NCBI GenBank assembly: GCA_037893245.1
Contig: JBAIAA010000396.1
Span: 744,001-808,000, forward strand
DNA length: 64,000 nt
From: Crossaster papposus
Lineage: Eukaryota; Echinodermata; Asteroidea; Velatida; Solasteridae
Direction of reading: 5' to 3'
Each line of letters opens with the position of its first letter. The first letter of the stretch is position 1. Both the position numbers and the translations under genes were made by a program. This document shows positions 23,497 to 35,859 of the stretch, in pieces. The notes beneath the pieces were generated by a model. It had not been told where the DNA came from, made no database searches, and worked only from the letters and a program-made list of their open reading frames with translations.

Positions 23497-24512
23497 AACA
23501 CAATTTAAAAAAAAGAGATGTGACTGTCTGATCTGTGTTACTAATTTAGTCAATATTCGTAGGTGGTAAAATCGTTCGGGTAGTGTTCCCGTCTTTACAT
23601 TCTCCCTGACCTTAAAAGGAGAAATGAAGATCAACATTAACCTTCTGTTCTCGTCGCCTTTGAAAACAAATATGTGACTTGAAAAGGCATGACGGGGAAA
23701 AGTATTTCTGTAGTATTTGGAGTTCTATTGTTTTACACCGTAGTAAAGACCGATTCGTTAGTTTTGCAATGATACCAACAGTATTTATTTACATCATTTA
23801 ATTAACATGATATATACAACATTGCAGGGCTGACAGTGCGCCGCCCAACCTAAGCGATCGAATTTTTAAAACCAACGAATAGCTTTGACCAAAACAATTA
23901 TACGCGTGCCCGCCAACAACGAAATTGACAAATGGGGGTCATTGTTAATTTAGCCTCAGTAAGTCACGTAGGAATTTGCAATGGCGAAACAGCCTTTTGT
24001 TATTCAGCACCTGTGCACGCAGTGGTTTTTGTTCATTCAGTCTCCATTACGAGAAGTAGTGGTTTCTTGTTTGATGTATGTTTAATATATGTGTTTGTCG
24101 TATCTCTGTGCAGACAAATCCGTGACAGTTTTCAATGTGGTTTATGAGGGACGATCTGCGGCCAGCGTGGAGGCAGGTCAATCGGTAGGCAACAGGGACA
24201 CACCGTCGGGATAACAGAAATCGTCTGAGAAAGCAGGTAAGGTTTTTGGGTGCTTTGGGTTTTTGCTGTTATGATTTCATCGCTTAGATTGAAGACAGAC
24301 AGACAGACAGACCTCGTTCAAAAAATGTATCCCTGTCTTCACGAATCCAAAAATGGATGCGGTGCACTCAACCGTACAGTAAGTGTGTCGCGCGTGATTG
24401 GCTACTTGGCGTGCTTCGGCCAATCCACCGGAACGCTATAACTAGTGCTGTCACCCCCCTCGTACGGCACTTTCACTGCAGATCGCAATCTACTGTCACC
24501 AATTACTTCAAG

Positions 24513-24890
24513 ATGACTGGACGAGGAAAGAGCGGAAAAGCAAGAAGCAAGGCCAGGAGCAGGTCCTCAAGGGCGGGACTGCAGTTCCCCGTGGGTCGCG
24601 TTCATCGATTTTTGCGAAGGGGCAACTACGCTGAGCGGGTTGGAGCCGGTGCACCGGTCTACCTGGCAGCCGTGATGGAATACCTGACCGCGGAGATCCT
24701 GGAGCTGGCCGGTAACGCAGCACGAGACAATAAGAAGACGAGAATTAACCCTCGACATCTGCAGCTTGCTATACGCAACGACGAAGAGCTTAACAAGTTG
24801 ATGAGTGGGGTTACCATCGCGCAAGGCGGTGTGCTTCCCAACATCCAGCAAGTACTTCTGCCCAAAAAGGCCGCCAAAGTATCAAAGTAA
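24513..24890 (+). CDS. H2A: Histone H2A, unit 4
   Basis: Protein identical to unit 2. Confidence 0.99.
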   Translation: MTGRGKSGKARSKARSRSSRAGLQFPVGRVHRFLRRGNYAERVGAGAPVYLAAVMEYLTAEILELAGNAARDNKKTRINPRHLQLAIRNDEELNKLMSGVTIAQGGVLPNIQQVLLPKKAAKVSK

Positions 24891-24935
24891 TAGGCCTACA
24901 AACAAATTACTTTGCCTCCACAAACAAAACCAAAA

Positions 24936-24951
24936 GGCTCTTTTCAGGGCC
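24936..24951 (+). terminator. Histone 3' stem-loop, H2A unit 4
   Basis: GGCTCT-TTTC-AGGGCC with one U-G wobble. Confidence 0.95.
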
Positions 24952-26386
24952 ACCACATAGTTACAAGAGAGAAACGCCGCTGTCTGTCTGTTCTTCATTT
25001 TTAAATAAAGTTTTAAAAGAGACAAATTTAGATAATACATGTGTAGATTTTAACTTTCACAGCCAAAGGCCCGCTGAGTTTGTTCAATGGCTTCGTTTAT
25101 TTTTTAAAGAATCGCCTTCCCTTTTCCTGCTTATAAAAATATTAAGAAAGTGTTTTTTGTCATCCGGGCGCGCGTGCGTTTTAACTTGTATCCCGGCGAC
25201 CTTCATATAAAAACTAGTTCATTAAATATGCAACGCGCGCACTGTGACTTCAACAAAGCAAAAATAAATACGCGCTGTGTCTGTACTCTATATATACATG
25301 TACTACGCGTACTGTACAGTACATGCATGTTCAGTTTGTAAAAGTACGTGAATGATATTATACCCGCGACCCAGCACATCAAAATCAAGAATAAGTCGGA
25401 AAAAGACTTTCGGAGATATAAATATAATAAGATTGCAAATTCAATAAGCTTTTTAATGACATCCATCACAAGCCTTTAGCTCGGAAATTATTGGTTACGA
25501 GTTACAGACTGGGGATGGCTATCAATAGAAAGCCTATGGAATTTCAAATGTTACTATGTACATATCGTGAATTGTCATTTCCCGCTTATTATTGATTTTG
25601 ATATCCTGGGTCACATTTTCATAGATTTAACAAAAACATTGGAAATGTGGTGAGTTGACACTTCGCGTGTGGTCTATTAGCTTTGTTTTCGTGTTCTGTC
25701 TTACCTGGGCCCAATTTCATAACAAATGTAAGCACAACAATTTGCTTAGCATGAAACCTTTTCCTTGGCCAAACTGAAGATTTCCGAACACGTTTTATTG
25801 ACGGTCGTGAATTCTCGTTAACGTTCGCGACTACAATTTCGACGTCTGGGTGTACACAATTAAATGGTCAGGCCATAGAACCAGACTATTTTCACCGCCC
25901 ACAAAGTGGGACATTTAGGTTCTGCTTAAAAACAAATAAACCGGCCTGAACGGTAAACGATCGAGGCGCGGTTGTGCCGAAGGGCGCCATCTATCGGCAC
26001 GCTCGTACCGGCAGGTCTGTGTGTATTTACAGCGGCGAGGCGCAGTGCAGCATGGCGATAATTTTGATACCAGTCGCATTTTTCCAGATTTTCAAGTGAC
26101 TTTTGGTTAAAAAAAATGAATTTGTAAAAGAATATTGTCGATGTGTATGAAAATGTGTTATGAAAACCCCCCAAGCTCATGAATATTGATGTAAATTAAC
26201 GTGCCAAAAGTTGGTAATTTCTATAAACGGGTTTGCGTCGGGCTCTGTGAGAAGTCCTTTTCTTGACCCGAAATACACAAATTAGAAAAGTTAAAATAAG
26301 AATATTATTCGGATGAGAACAATGGGCGGGGGAATCAATTTGCATGCATAATTCCAGAGCGCCCTATTGGTTCAATGTCAATCGTT

Positions 26387-26421
26387 ATCGCTTCTCGGCC
26401 TTTTGGCTAAGATCATGTGTA
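26387..26421 (+). pseudogene. U2: U2 snRNA 5' fragment (nt 1-35), unit 4
   Basis: The longest U2 left part in the window: it continues through GATCATGTGTA, and the next two bases (GT) also match U2 nt 36-37. It gives the best view of the pre-insertion sequence, with the branch-recognition GTAGTA split after nt 35. Confidence 0.95.
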
Positions 26422-26423
26422 GT

Positions 26424-27022
26424 TTTTTTGCTCCCGTGATCTTGAAGCGTAGTCAAGGTTTGTCGTGTTAAACTGATATAATTCTTATACCAGTTTGTTC
26501 CTTTTTGTTTATAGACCGGGTTGGTCTCATTTTCGCCAAATTTCTTCGGTTTTTTGGTTGTTGTTTTGAAGGTTTTTGGTTTGGTTTTTTTGTTGCTGGC
26601 TGTATACGCAGTGCTGTATCAGCCAGCGCCATTCGTTTACGTACGGCCTTTGTTCCCCCCGTGTAAGTCCACGGGGCCATAGGTTTGTACACGTTTCTTT
26701 GTCCGTCCGTACAGTGTACGGTTTTTCCTTTGTTGTTCATTTACCCGTGGCGCTTACATAACACCAGTTGTGTGTGTAGTGCTACGGGTTTATCTATTTC
26801 TTTGTGTGTGTAGGCAATAAGTCTTGCCTTCACGCCATTTTTTGTACATAGACTAGTGCGGTACATGGGTGTACTGCGCGTGTATTTGTTTTTAATACAC
26901 GGCGCGTGTATATCTATTACTTTCTAGTTTAGCTGGACTAGGCAGTTGCTAGTCCAGCCTTTTGTAATACCCAGGAGGTTTTTCCTTTCTTGGTATTTTG
27001 TATTATTTGGTTTATTTCCTGC
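26424..27022 (+). other. Family C 5' UTR
   Basis: About 600 bp without a convincing coding frame. T-rich at the start, with a gtgtatt...aatacac inverted repeat near 26879-26900. Unlike family A, this element could carry its own promoter, but I recognise no motif. Confidence 0.5.
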
Positions 27023-28657
27023 ATGTCGGGAAATAATTCTTCTAGTGCTAGGCGTCCCCGCGCTTTCGAACTTAGTTTCGATGGCAAGGAGACGCCTAGC
27101 GATGTCTTTAAGGTCCTCCGGGGGATTGGGATTGTCCCGTCCTCCCACCTGGAGGCCTTACAACCCCTTTCCGGCGGCCGGTTTGACCTCACGTTCAAAT
27201 CGGCCGTCTTGGCTCGTCGTTTCGAGCTTGATCTGGACCAGCTTCCTGGGTGTCGAGTTACATCTTTCGACATGAAGCTGGTCTCAGTCAATTATGTAGA
27301 GATGGATCTAGACGACAATGTCGTCAGATCCATTCTCTCTAGGTACGGCAGGGTCCATAAGGGTAGGTTTTTGACCTACCCCGAGGAGCCTGCCGTATTT
27401 ACTGGCACCCGGCAATACTTAATGTCGGGTGTCAGGTCCATTCCGTCGGTTCTCCGCATCGGGAATCGCAATGCCTGGGTCGGCCATTCTGGTCAGACTC
27501 GGACTTGCGCCCGATGCGGAAGCCCTGGCCACTCTGCAAGCAAATGTATCACCGTAAGGTGTTACAAATGCTTGCAGTTGGGTCATCCCTCCGGGGAGTG
27601 CCCCAACAGGGTGGTGTGCACGTTCTGCGGGGACGAGGGGCACGGTTTTAAACTGTGCCCTAAGTCCTTCGCAGATAGGGTGCGACCCGCCAAACGGTGG
27701 GCTGATGTGGTGGTGCAGGGGAAATCTGCCCCTGCACAGCATAAGGGGGAGGCGTCTCCGCCTCTTGAGGCGCCCACACTTGTGAGCGCCGAGGAGGCGG
27801 TGAGCCCTTTCTCTTCTTCTAGCTCCGGGCCCGGTCCGTCGGGCTCGGAGACTGTAACGGTGTCGGATGCCAATATGGTATCCGATTTCGAACTGCCTCG
27901 AGCACCGTGTATTCGGTGCTCGAAGGATGCCGGTCCTCTACGATCCGCGGAAGGGTGGCTTTGTTTCCACTGCAACCGCTGGATCACGAGGACCGTTAAG
28001 TTCAACTTTGTCGGTTGCGCCGGCTGCATGGGGGACGGCGCTGAAACCGTTGTCTCCTGTGACACCATTGGGTGTCAGGCCGCCGCGATCGGCAGAGCTG
28101 TTCCTGTTGTCCCTGTATCAAGGAAGGGGAAGGCGAAGAAGAAGAAGAAGAGGTCGCGAGACACTTCTTCTGACTCAGATGCCCCCTCTTCCAAAATACA
28201 GGGAATTAACCTCTCAGACTCTCCGGAGTCTGAGATGGTATTAGACGAGCCGATTGGCTCGTCAAAAACCACTGCCGGCCCCCTAGCCGACATTGAGGGT
28301 GGCACCGGGGTGGAGGTAACCCCGGAGACCTCTAATGAGCCTCTCCGGGGTCCCTCTTTAGATCCGGTCCGTCGGGCCCGGGTCAAGATTACTGGACTCA
28401 ACCTCCCCGGGTTGGGGAACCAGGCAAGTTTCTGCTGCCCTCGGAAGGGTAATTGCGGGGCTAGGTTCTCCGTTTGGGAGGATTTTGCTGCGCATCAGCG
28501 GAGTGTCCACGGACGTGAGGGACTGGTTCTTTGCCAGAAGTGTGGATCCAAGTTTGAGAGTCAGGTGTTTTGGGTTAGCCATCTGGTCCAGATACATACT
28601 CAGTATGTTCTGGATGCAGATGTAGCCAGCCTTCGTAAGTCGTATAGTGTTGTTTAG
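27023..28657 (+). CDS. ORF1/Gag-like multi-zinc-finger protein, family C
   Basis: 544 residues starting MSGNNSSSARR. An in-frame ATG 11 codons upstream adds only hydrophobic residues, so I prefer this start. Residues 14-155 look like RRM-like ORF1 folds. Three zinc knuckles follow: C162/C165/H170/C175, C180/C183/H188/C193 and C199/C202/H207/C212. A Ser/Pro linker is followed by a CxxC cluster (C296, C299, C314, C317, C332, C335, C346, C351), a lysine-rich likely nuclear signal (KGKAKKKKKRSR) and two C2H2 fingers (C472/C478/H491/H496 and C504/C507/H520/H525). It is probably an RNA- and DNA-binding partner in the retrotransposition RNP, with the C2H2 pair as a candidate for target recognition. 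It has little similarity to family A outside the knuckles. No enzyme domain is seen. Confidence 0.85.
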   Translation: MSGNNSSSARRPRAFELSFDGKETPSDVFKVLRGIGIVPSSHLEALQPLSGGRFDLTFKSAVLARRFELDLDQLPGCRVTSFDMKLVSVNYVEMDLDDNVVRSILSRYGRVHKGRFLTYPEEPAVFTGTRQYLMSGVRSIPSVLRIGNRNAWVGHSGQTRTCARCGSPGHSASKCITVRCYKCLQLGHPSGECPNRVVCTFCGDEGHGFKLCPKSFADRVRPAKRWADVVVQGKSAPAQHKGEASPPLEAPTLVSAEEAVSPFSSSSSGPGPSGSETVTVSDANMVSDFELPRAPCIRCSKDAGPLRSAEGWLCFHCNRWITRTVKFNFVGCAGCMGDGAETVVSCDTIGCQAAAIGRAVPVVPVSRKGKAKKKKKRSRDTSSDSDAPSSKIQGINLSDSPESEMVLDEPIGSSKTTAGPLADIEGGTGVEVTPETSNEPLRGPSLDPVRRARVKITGLNLPGLGNQASFCCPRKGNCGARFSVWEDFAAHQRSVHGREGLVLCQKCGSKFESQVFWVSHLVQIHTQYVLDADVASLRKSYSVV

Positions 28658-28719
28658 TCCCTCTGGTTGTCTTGTGGTTGTTAGTATGTATTTTGTTTGT
28701 ATACGTTCCATGGCAGAGA

Positions 28720-28919
28720 GTTAGGGTCGTACCCTACCACGGTAATGCGTGGGTGGCGTGGCCACACTCTCTGTCTGTACCGTCCTGTTTGTGTGCTATG
28801 TGAGTTTTAATATTTAGTAAAAAAGGGCAGGGGGGCTCGTAGCCTCACGAACCTAGGTGTAGTGTGACTACCCTGCCCTTGGGGTCTTCCTTAGGAAGAT
28901 CCTACAAAATTAAAAATAA
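28720..28919 (+). other. Structured 3' tail of family C
   Basis: Contains TAGGGT-CGT-ACCCTA, GTGGC-GTG-GCCAC, GGGCT-CGT-AGCC, GTAGT-GTG-ACTAC and a final GGGTCTTCC/GGAAGATCC hairpin. The order and loops match family B, with paired substitutions in at least the second and last stems. It ends ttaaaaataa before U2. Confidence 0.8.
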
Positions 28920-29071
28920 GTATCTGTTCTTTTCAGCTTAATATCTGAAACGCTGTTCATCGAACAGCCAGTATATTAATCTGATTTTTGGATTTGGGCC
29001 GTGGAATAGAGGCTTGCCTCGTCCCGGCCATGGGTTGGCCCGGTATAGCAGTACATCCGGGATTCGGCCCA
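28920..29071 (+). pseudogene. U2: U2 snRNA 3' portion, unit 4
   Basis: Same 152-nt 3' part as the other units. Confidence 0.95.
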
Positions 29072-29806
29072 CTCCCCTCGGGGAACATCAATTAATACAA
29101 AAACAGGTCTCGTCTATTATGTGTATTCCTATGTCGCCTCACTTTTACAAGTTCTTTCTTCGCTTTACTTCGTGGCTTTCTTATATTTGAACATTTCAAT
29201 TTGTCTCAATTAAATAATTGTATGAAGACCGATCTCTTTGTTTTAGGTTGATTTCTGAAGAAAGGGAAAAACAACAACAACAAAAACAAACAAACAAACA
29301 AACAAACAAACAGATCCTCTGCGACTGGTTGTATTTTTTTTTGGCGAAGATGTATTAGATTTCTTTATCTTTTCCATATTTTTAGAAATTCATATGATTT
29401 CATATAAATGTAGACTTTAAATGTTCTTTTTGTTTTTGGTCTTGTTTGTTTGAATTCCATTTTTGTTCTAAATACTGTATAGGTAATAATGCAGGGCCCT
29501 TTTTTATAGCTTTTTTTTTGTAAGTGATAAAACCTCAAATACAATAAATAACAGTGCTTTTAACAGTTCAGTTTTTATGTTTGTATTTTAATGTTGCGAT
29601 TATTCGTTTGCTTGCTTTCCTCTCTCTCTCTCTCTCGTTGACTGTTTATTTCTCCTCTCGTGTCGTTATTTCGGGAGGGAAACCTCTGCCACGATTTGTT
29701 GCTAGAGGGCGCCCTGACTTTCGTTTGCCTGGCGTGCTCCTATCGCGTCCGCGCATAGCAGTGATATATAATACACTGCCTCGCCCATTCAATCGATCTA
29801 GTCTAG

Positions 29807-30154
<348 letters not shown>

Positions 30155-30189
30155 ATAGATGCATGATACATGCCATTTTCAAACCAAAC

Positions 30190-30205
30190 GGCTCTTTTCA
30201 GAGCC
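30190..30205 (+). terminator. Histone 3' stem-loop, H4 unit 5
   Basis: GGCTCT-TTTC-AGAGCC. Confidence 0.97.
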
Positions 30206-30641
30206 ACCACGATTTCACAAAAAGAGATTGATTCCAGGTTTTAATTTGTGTGTACTCTGTTATTATTTGGGCATTGTCTCGCGGGATTCAGTGTGGATTT
30301 TCCTCCCTGTGTCTATTAGTATTAAGGTTTTTTTCTTTTCGTTTATTGCCCGTAATTATTCCCGGGATGTCTTTATCGAAGACACGGCCCATTTGTTTAT
30401 TTTGGTAGCTGGGGAAAATTAATTTGCTTGCAAAGTATCATGTACTCGTAGGTAATATTGACCGTATTGTTTCGGAGGGTAAATCAGTTGTGATCAGTGA
30501 AGCGTCCCGGCATGGTGTCCGAATTATCCAATCGGAAGACTGCCCATTGTTATACTTCAGCCCCAGGATGCTATTCTCTAGTCTTAAGAGACGGCCTGTT
30601 CGTTGATTTGGCATTCACTTCTTATCTACTCTCCATTCTGA

Positions 30642-31070
<429 letters not shown>

Positions 31071-31101
31071 GTCACAGCTGCGTGCGCAAAACTAACCGAA
31101 C

Positions 31102-31117
31102 GGCCCTTTTCAGGGCC
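31102..31117 (+). terminator. Histone 3' stem-loop, H3 unit 5
   Basis: GGCCCT-TTTC-AGGGCC. Confidence 0.97.
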
Positions 31118-31804
31118 AATATTTTTTTCAAAGAGAGATTCATTCCAATCGCGTTTTCTGTAGAGTTTTGGAAAGTTAAGTTTGGTTACTATAGGTAAAT
31201 ACGAATTTTAACTGGCCAGAGCTCCGGAGAACGGATTAATAAAATTAATCGGATTAGTCACTTTCCATTTTGTTTGTTTGTCTGTCTGTCTCTTATTTTT
31301 TGTTGTCCCCCCACCCCCCAAAATAAAAATAAAAAATTATTTTACTTTTAATACGGTAAAAAAGAAGAAGAGTAATTGCCTGGCCATGTACACAATTGTT
31401 TATGCAGTCATTTTGTGTCATATTTTCGAAAACGGGAACTCTTCGTTACATTGGATGATACGCAAGTTTACCCGGCGTTTGGGGAAAAATAAATAATGAG
31501 TGAAACCACACCGGATTGTTGGCCTCTACCGAATATAATAAAAAAGTGGATATTCTAAATTATTGTTTGTAATTGTTTGTTTCTTGGAGTTTTCATTCGG
31601 ATTCGGAAGGATAGCTTTTGCCCTCTGTGCGTGTGGCAAGCGCCAATGCATGTCACTTTGCACGCGTACATAATTCTTCACGCTTGGGTGATTGTGTGGA
31701 CAATGCGTGTATGCCCAGAATCCTAGCGGGTACCATAAAAGTCGTCCCGGCATGCTTGACCTTCCATTCGATCGCACGATCACATACACTCATCTTCTCC
31801 AATC

Positions 31805-32173
31805 ATGGCTCCTAAAGTTAGCGGAAAAGGCCAGAAGAAGGCCGGCAACACCAAGGCTCCGGTCAGCACGAACAAGAAGAGGCGTCGGCGTCGCAAGGAG
31901 AGCTACGGCATCTACATCTACAAAGTCATGAAACAGGTGCACCCCGACACAGGAATCTCCAGCAAGGCAATGAGCATCATGAACAGCTTTGTCAACGACG
32001 TGTTTGAGCGCATCGCCGGCGAATCTTCCCGCCTTGCCCACTACAACAAGAAGTCGACCATCTCAAGTCGTGAAGTGCAGACTGCAGTACGCCTAATCCT
32101 CCCGGGAGAGCTTGCCAAGCATGCAGTCAGCGAAGGAACCAAGGCCGTCACCAAGAATACGACTTCAAAATAG
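31805..32173 (+). CDS. H2B: Histone H2B, unit 5 (Tyr118Asn)
   Basis: Same as the other copies except codon 118 (counting Met), TAT to AAT at 32156-32158, giving TKNTTSK at the C-terminus. The tyrosine is near-invariant in animal H2B and follows the ubiquitinated-lysine helix. This is either a private mutation or a sequencing error. The gene is otherwise intact. Confidence 0.98.
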   Translation: MAPKVSGKGQKKAGNTKAPVSTNKKRRRRRKESYGIYIYKVMKQVHPDTGISSKAMSIMNSFVNDVFERIAGESSRLAHYNKKSTISSREVQTAVRLILPGELAKHAVSEGTKAVTKNTTSK

Positions 32174-32217
32174 GTTGACCGAGGGAGGAACAAATAACAC
32201 GAAAAACATAACCAAAC

Positions 32218-32233
32218 GGCTCTTTTCAGAGCC
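32218..32233 (+). terminator. Histone 3' stem-loop, H2B unit 5
   Basis: GGCTCT-TTTC-AGAGCC. Confidence 0.97.
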
Positions 32234-33249
32234 AACACAATTTAAAAAAAAGAGATGTGACTGTCTGATCTGTGTTACTAATTTAGTCAATATTCGTAGG
32301 TGGTAAAATCGTTCGGGTAGTGTTCCCGTCTTTACATTCTCCCTGACCTTAAAAGGAGAAATGAAGATCAACATTAACCTTCTGTTCTCGTCGCCTTTGA
32401 AAACAAATATGTGACTTGAAAAGGCATGACGGGGAAAAGTATTTCTGTAGTATTTGGAGTTCTATTGTTTTACACCGTAGTAAAGACCGATTCGTTAGTT
32501 TTGCAATGATACCAACAGTATTTATTTACATCATTTAATTAACATGATATATACAACATTGCAGGGCTGACAGTGCGCCGCCCAACCTAAGCGATCGAAT
32601 TTTTAAAACCAACGAATAGCTTTGACCAAAACAATTATACGCGTGCCCGCCAACAACGAAATTGACAAATGGGGGTCATTGTTAATTTAGCCTCAGTAAG
32701 TCACGTAGGAATTTGCAATGGCGAAACAGCCTTTTGTTATTCAGCACCTGTGCACGCAGTGGTTTTTGTTCATTCAGTCTCCATTACGAGAAGTAGTGGT
32801 TTCTTGTTTGATGTATGTTTAATATATGTGTTTGTCGTATCTCTGTGCAGACAAATCCGTGACAGTTTTCAATGTGGTTTATGAGGGACGATCTGCGGCC
32901 AGCGTGGAGGCAGGTCAATCGGTAGGCAACAGGGACACACCGTCGGGATAACAGAAATCGTCTGAGAAAGCAGGTAAGGTTTTTGGGTGCTTTGGGTTTT
33001 TGCTGTTATGATTTCATCGCTTAGATTGAAGACAGACAGACAGACAGACCTCGTTCAAAAAATGTATCCCTGTCTTCACGAATCCAAAAATGGATGCGGT
33101 GCACTCAACCGTACAGTAAGTGTGTCGCGCGTGATTGGCTACTTGGCGTGCTTCGGCCAATCCACCGGAACGCTATAACTAGTGCTGTCACCCCCCTCGT
33201 ACGGCACTTTCACTGCAGATCGCAATCTACTGTCACCAATTACTTCAAG

Positions 33250-33627
33250 ATGACTGGACGAGGAAAGAGCGGAAAAGCAAGAAGCAAGGCCAGGAGCAGG
33301 TCCTCAAGGGCGGGACTGCAGTTCCCCGTGGGTCGCGTTCATCGATTTTTGCGAAGGGGCAACTACGCTGAGCGGGTTGGAGCCGGTGCACCGGTCTACC
33401 TGGCAGCCGTGATGGAATACCTGACCGCGGAGATCCTGGAGCTGGCCGGTAACGCAGCACGAGACAATAAGAAGACGAGAATTAACCCTCGACATCTGCA
33501 GCTTGCTATACGCAACGACGAAGAGCTTAACAAGTTGATGAGTGGGGTTACCATCGCGCAAGGCGGTGTGCTTCCCAACATCCAGCAAGTACTTCTGCCC
33601 AAAAAGGCCGCCAAAGTATCAAAGTAA
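33250..33627 (+). CDS. H2A: Histone H2A, unit 5
   Basis: Protein identical to unit 2. Confidence 0.99.
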   Translation: MTGRGKSGKARSKARSRSSRAGLQFPVGRVHRFLRRGNYAERVGAGAPVYLAAVMEYLTAEILELAGNAARDNKKTRINPRHLQLAIRNDEELNKLMSGVTIAQGGVLPNIQQVLLPKKAAKVSK

Positions 33628-33672
33628 TAGGCCTACAAACAAATTACTTTGCCTCCACAAACAAAACCAAAA

Positions 33673-33688
33673 GGCTCTTTTCAGGGCC
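33673..33688 (+). terminator. Histone 3' stem-loop, H2A unit 5
   Basis: GGCTCT-TTTC-AGGGCC with one U-G wobble. Confidence 0.95.
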
Positions 33689-35123
33689 ACCACATAGTTA
33701 CAAGAGAGAAACGCCGCTGTCTGTCTGTTCTTCATTTTTAAATAAAGTTTTAAAAGAGACAAATTTAGATAATACATGTGTAGATTTTAACTTTCACAGC
33801 CAAAGGCCCGCTGAGTTTGTTCAATGGCTTCGTTTATTTTTTAAAGAATCGCCTTCCCTTTTCCTGCTTATAAAAATATTAAGAAAGTGTTTTTTGTCAT
33901 CCGGGCGCGCGTGCGTTTTAACTTGTATCCCGGCGACCTTCATATAAAAACTAGTTCATTAAATATGCAACGCGCGCACTGTGACTTCAACAAAGCAAAA
34001 ATAAATACGCGCTGTGTCTGTACTCTATATATACATGTACTACGCGTACTGTACAGTACATGCATGTTCAGTTTGTAAAAGTACGTGAATGATATTATAC
34101 CCGCGACCCAGCACATCAAAATCAAGAATAAGTCGGAAAAAGACTTTCGGAGATATAAATATAATAAGATTGCAAATTCAATAAGCTTTTTAATGACATC
34201 CATCACAAGCCTTTAGCTCGGAAATTATTGGTTACGAGTTACAGACTGGGGATGGCTATCAATAGAAAGCCTATGGAATTTCAAATGTTACTATGTACAT
34301 ATCGTGAATTGTCATTTCCCGCTTATTATTGATTTTGATATCCTGGGTCACATTTTCATAGATTTAACAAAAACATTGGAAATGTGGTGAGTTGACACTT
34401 CGCGTGTGGTCTATTAGCTTTGTTTTCGTGTTCTGTCTTACCTGGGCCCAATTTCATAACAAATGTAAGCACAACAATTTGCTTAGCATGAAACCTTTTC
34501 CTTGGCCAAACTGAAGATTTCCGAACACGTTTTATTGACGGTCGTGAATTCTCGTTAACGTTCGCGACTACAATTTCGACGTCTGGGTGTACACAATTAA
34601 ATGGTCAGGCCATAGAACCAGACTATTTTCACCGCCCACAAAGTGGGACATTTAGGTTCTGCTTAAAAACAAATAAACCGGCCTGAACGGTAAACGATCG
34701 AGGCGCGGTTGTGCCGAAGGGCGCCATCTATCGGCACGCTCGTACCGGCAGGTCTGTGTGTATTTACAGCGGCGAGGCGCAGTGCAGCATGGCGATAATT
34801 TTGATACCAGTCGCATTTTTCCAGATTTTCAAGTGACTTTTGGTTAAAAAAAATGAATTTGTAAAAGAATATTGTCGATGTGTATGAAAATGTGTTATGA
34901 AAACCCCCCAAGCTCATGAATATTGATGTAAATTAACGTGCCAAAAGTTGGTAATTTCTATAAACGGGTTTGCGTCGGGCTCTGTGAGAAGTCCTTTTCT
35001 TGACCCGAAATACACAAATTAGAAAAGTTAAAATAAGAATATTATTCGGATGAGAACAATGGGCGGGGGAATCAATTTGCATGCATAATTCCAGAGCGCC
35101 CTATTGGTTCAATGTCAATCGTT

Positions 35124-35156
35124 ATCGCTTCTCGGCCTTTTGGCTAAGATCATGTG
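35124..35156 (+). pseudogene. U2: U2 snRNA 5' fragment (nt 1-33), unit 5
   Basis: Same left junction as units 2 and 3. Confidence 0.95.
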
Positions 35157-35707
35157 AAGGCATGTATCTGTGTCATATGAGGTCAGGAAGATCGGGAGGG
35201 GTCCTGGCCCCACGATGATACGCTCCTTTGGGGCCATTGTGGTGGTTCAGTAAGACTCCTCCCCCGAAGCGATCCCCTGCTGGAACCTGAGGGAACCAGA
35301 TTGTGGGTGACCTTTTTATGCGCCTCGGCGTTGTATCCCTTCGGGGTGTTTTTTCGCTTCGGCGTTGTATCCCTTCGGGGTGTTTTTTCGCTTCGGCGTT
35401 GTATCCCTTCGGGGTGTTTTTTCGCTTCGGCGTTGTATCCCTTCGGGGTGTTTTGTGTGTTTGCGCATGTGCATTCTTGTTGTTGCGAGTTTGTATGTAT
35501 GTCGGGTAGGGTCGTACCCTACCATGGTAATGCGTGGGTAGCGTGGCTACACTCTCTGTCTGTACCGTCTTGTTTTGGTGATATATGTAAGTTTTTATAT
35601 TTAGTACAAAGGGCAGGGAGGCTCGTAGCCTCACGAACCTAGGTGTAGTGTGACTACCCTGTCCTAGGAGTTCTTCTTTAGGAAGACTCCAAAACCATCA
35701 AAAATAA
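35157..35707 (+). mobile_element. Mosaic family B element, unit 5 (551 bp)
   Basis: The 5' part and tetraloop array match units 2 and 3. After the first 3' hairpin (near 35525) the sequence switches to a family C-like version: aatgcgtgggtagcg, ctctctgtctgtaccgtc, and a tatatttagtacaaagggcag segment that units 2 and 3 lack. The end (gtcctaggagttcttc) is B-like again. This suggests recombination or template switching between B and C tails. Confidence 0.8.
35326..35455 (+). repeat. 34-bp tetraloop repeats, unit 5
   Basis: Four copies with all ATCCC-TTCG-GGGT hairpins intact. Confidence 0.88.
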
Positions 35708-35859
35708 GTATCTGTTCTTTTCAGCTTAATATCTGAAACGCTGTTCATCGAACAGCCAGTATATTAATCTGATTTTTGGATTTGGGCCGTGGAATAGAGG
35801 CTTGCCTCGTCCCGGCCATGGGTTGGCCCGGTATAGCAGTACATCCGGGATTCGGCCCA
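35708..35859 (+). pseudogene. U2: U2 snRNA 3' portion, unit 5
   Basis: Same 152-nt 3' part as the other units. Confidence 0.95.

Larger units (their letters stand above)
26422..28919 (+). mobile_element. Family C U2-inserted element, unit 4 (about 2.5 kb)
   Basis: Single copy in this window. It has a 5' UTR of about 600 bp, one open reading frame of 544 codons, and a 3' UTR whose last part matches family B. It has no LTR, terminal inverted repeat, poly(A), reverse transcriptase or endonuclease. Integration is between U2 nt 35 and 36, with perhaps 2 bp (GT) repeated at both sides. It could supply the tail that family B copies, but it also needs an outside reverse transcriptase. Confidence 0.85.
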
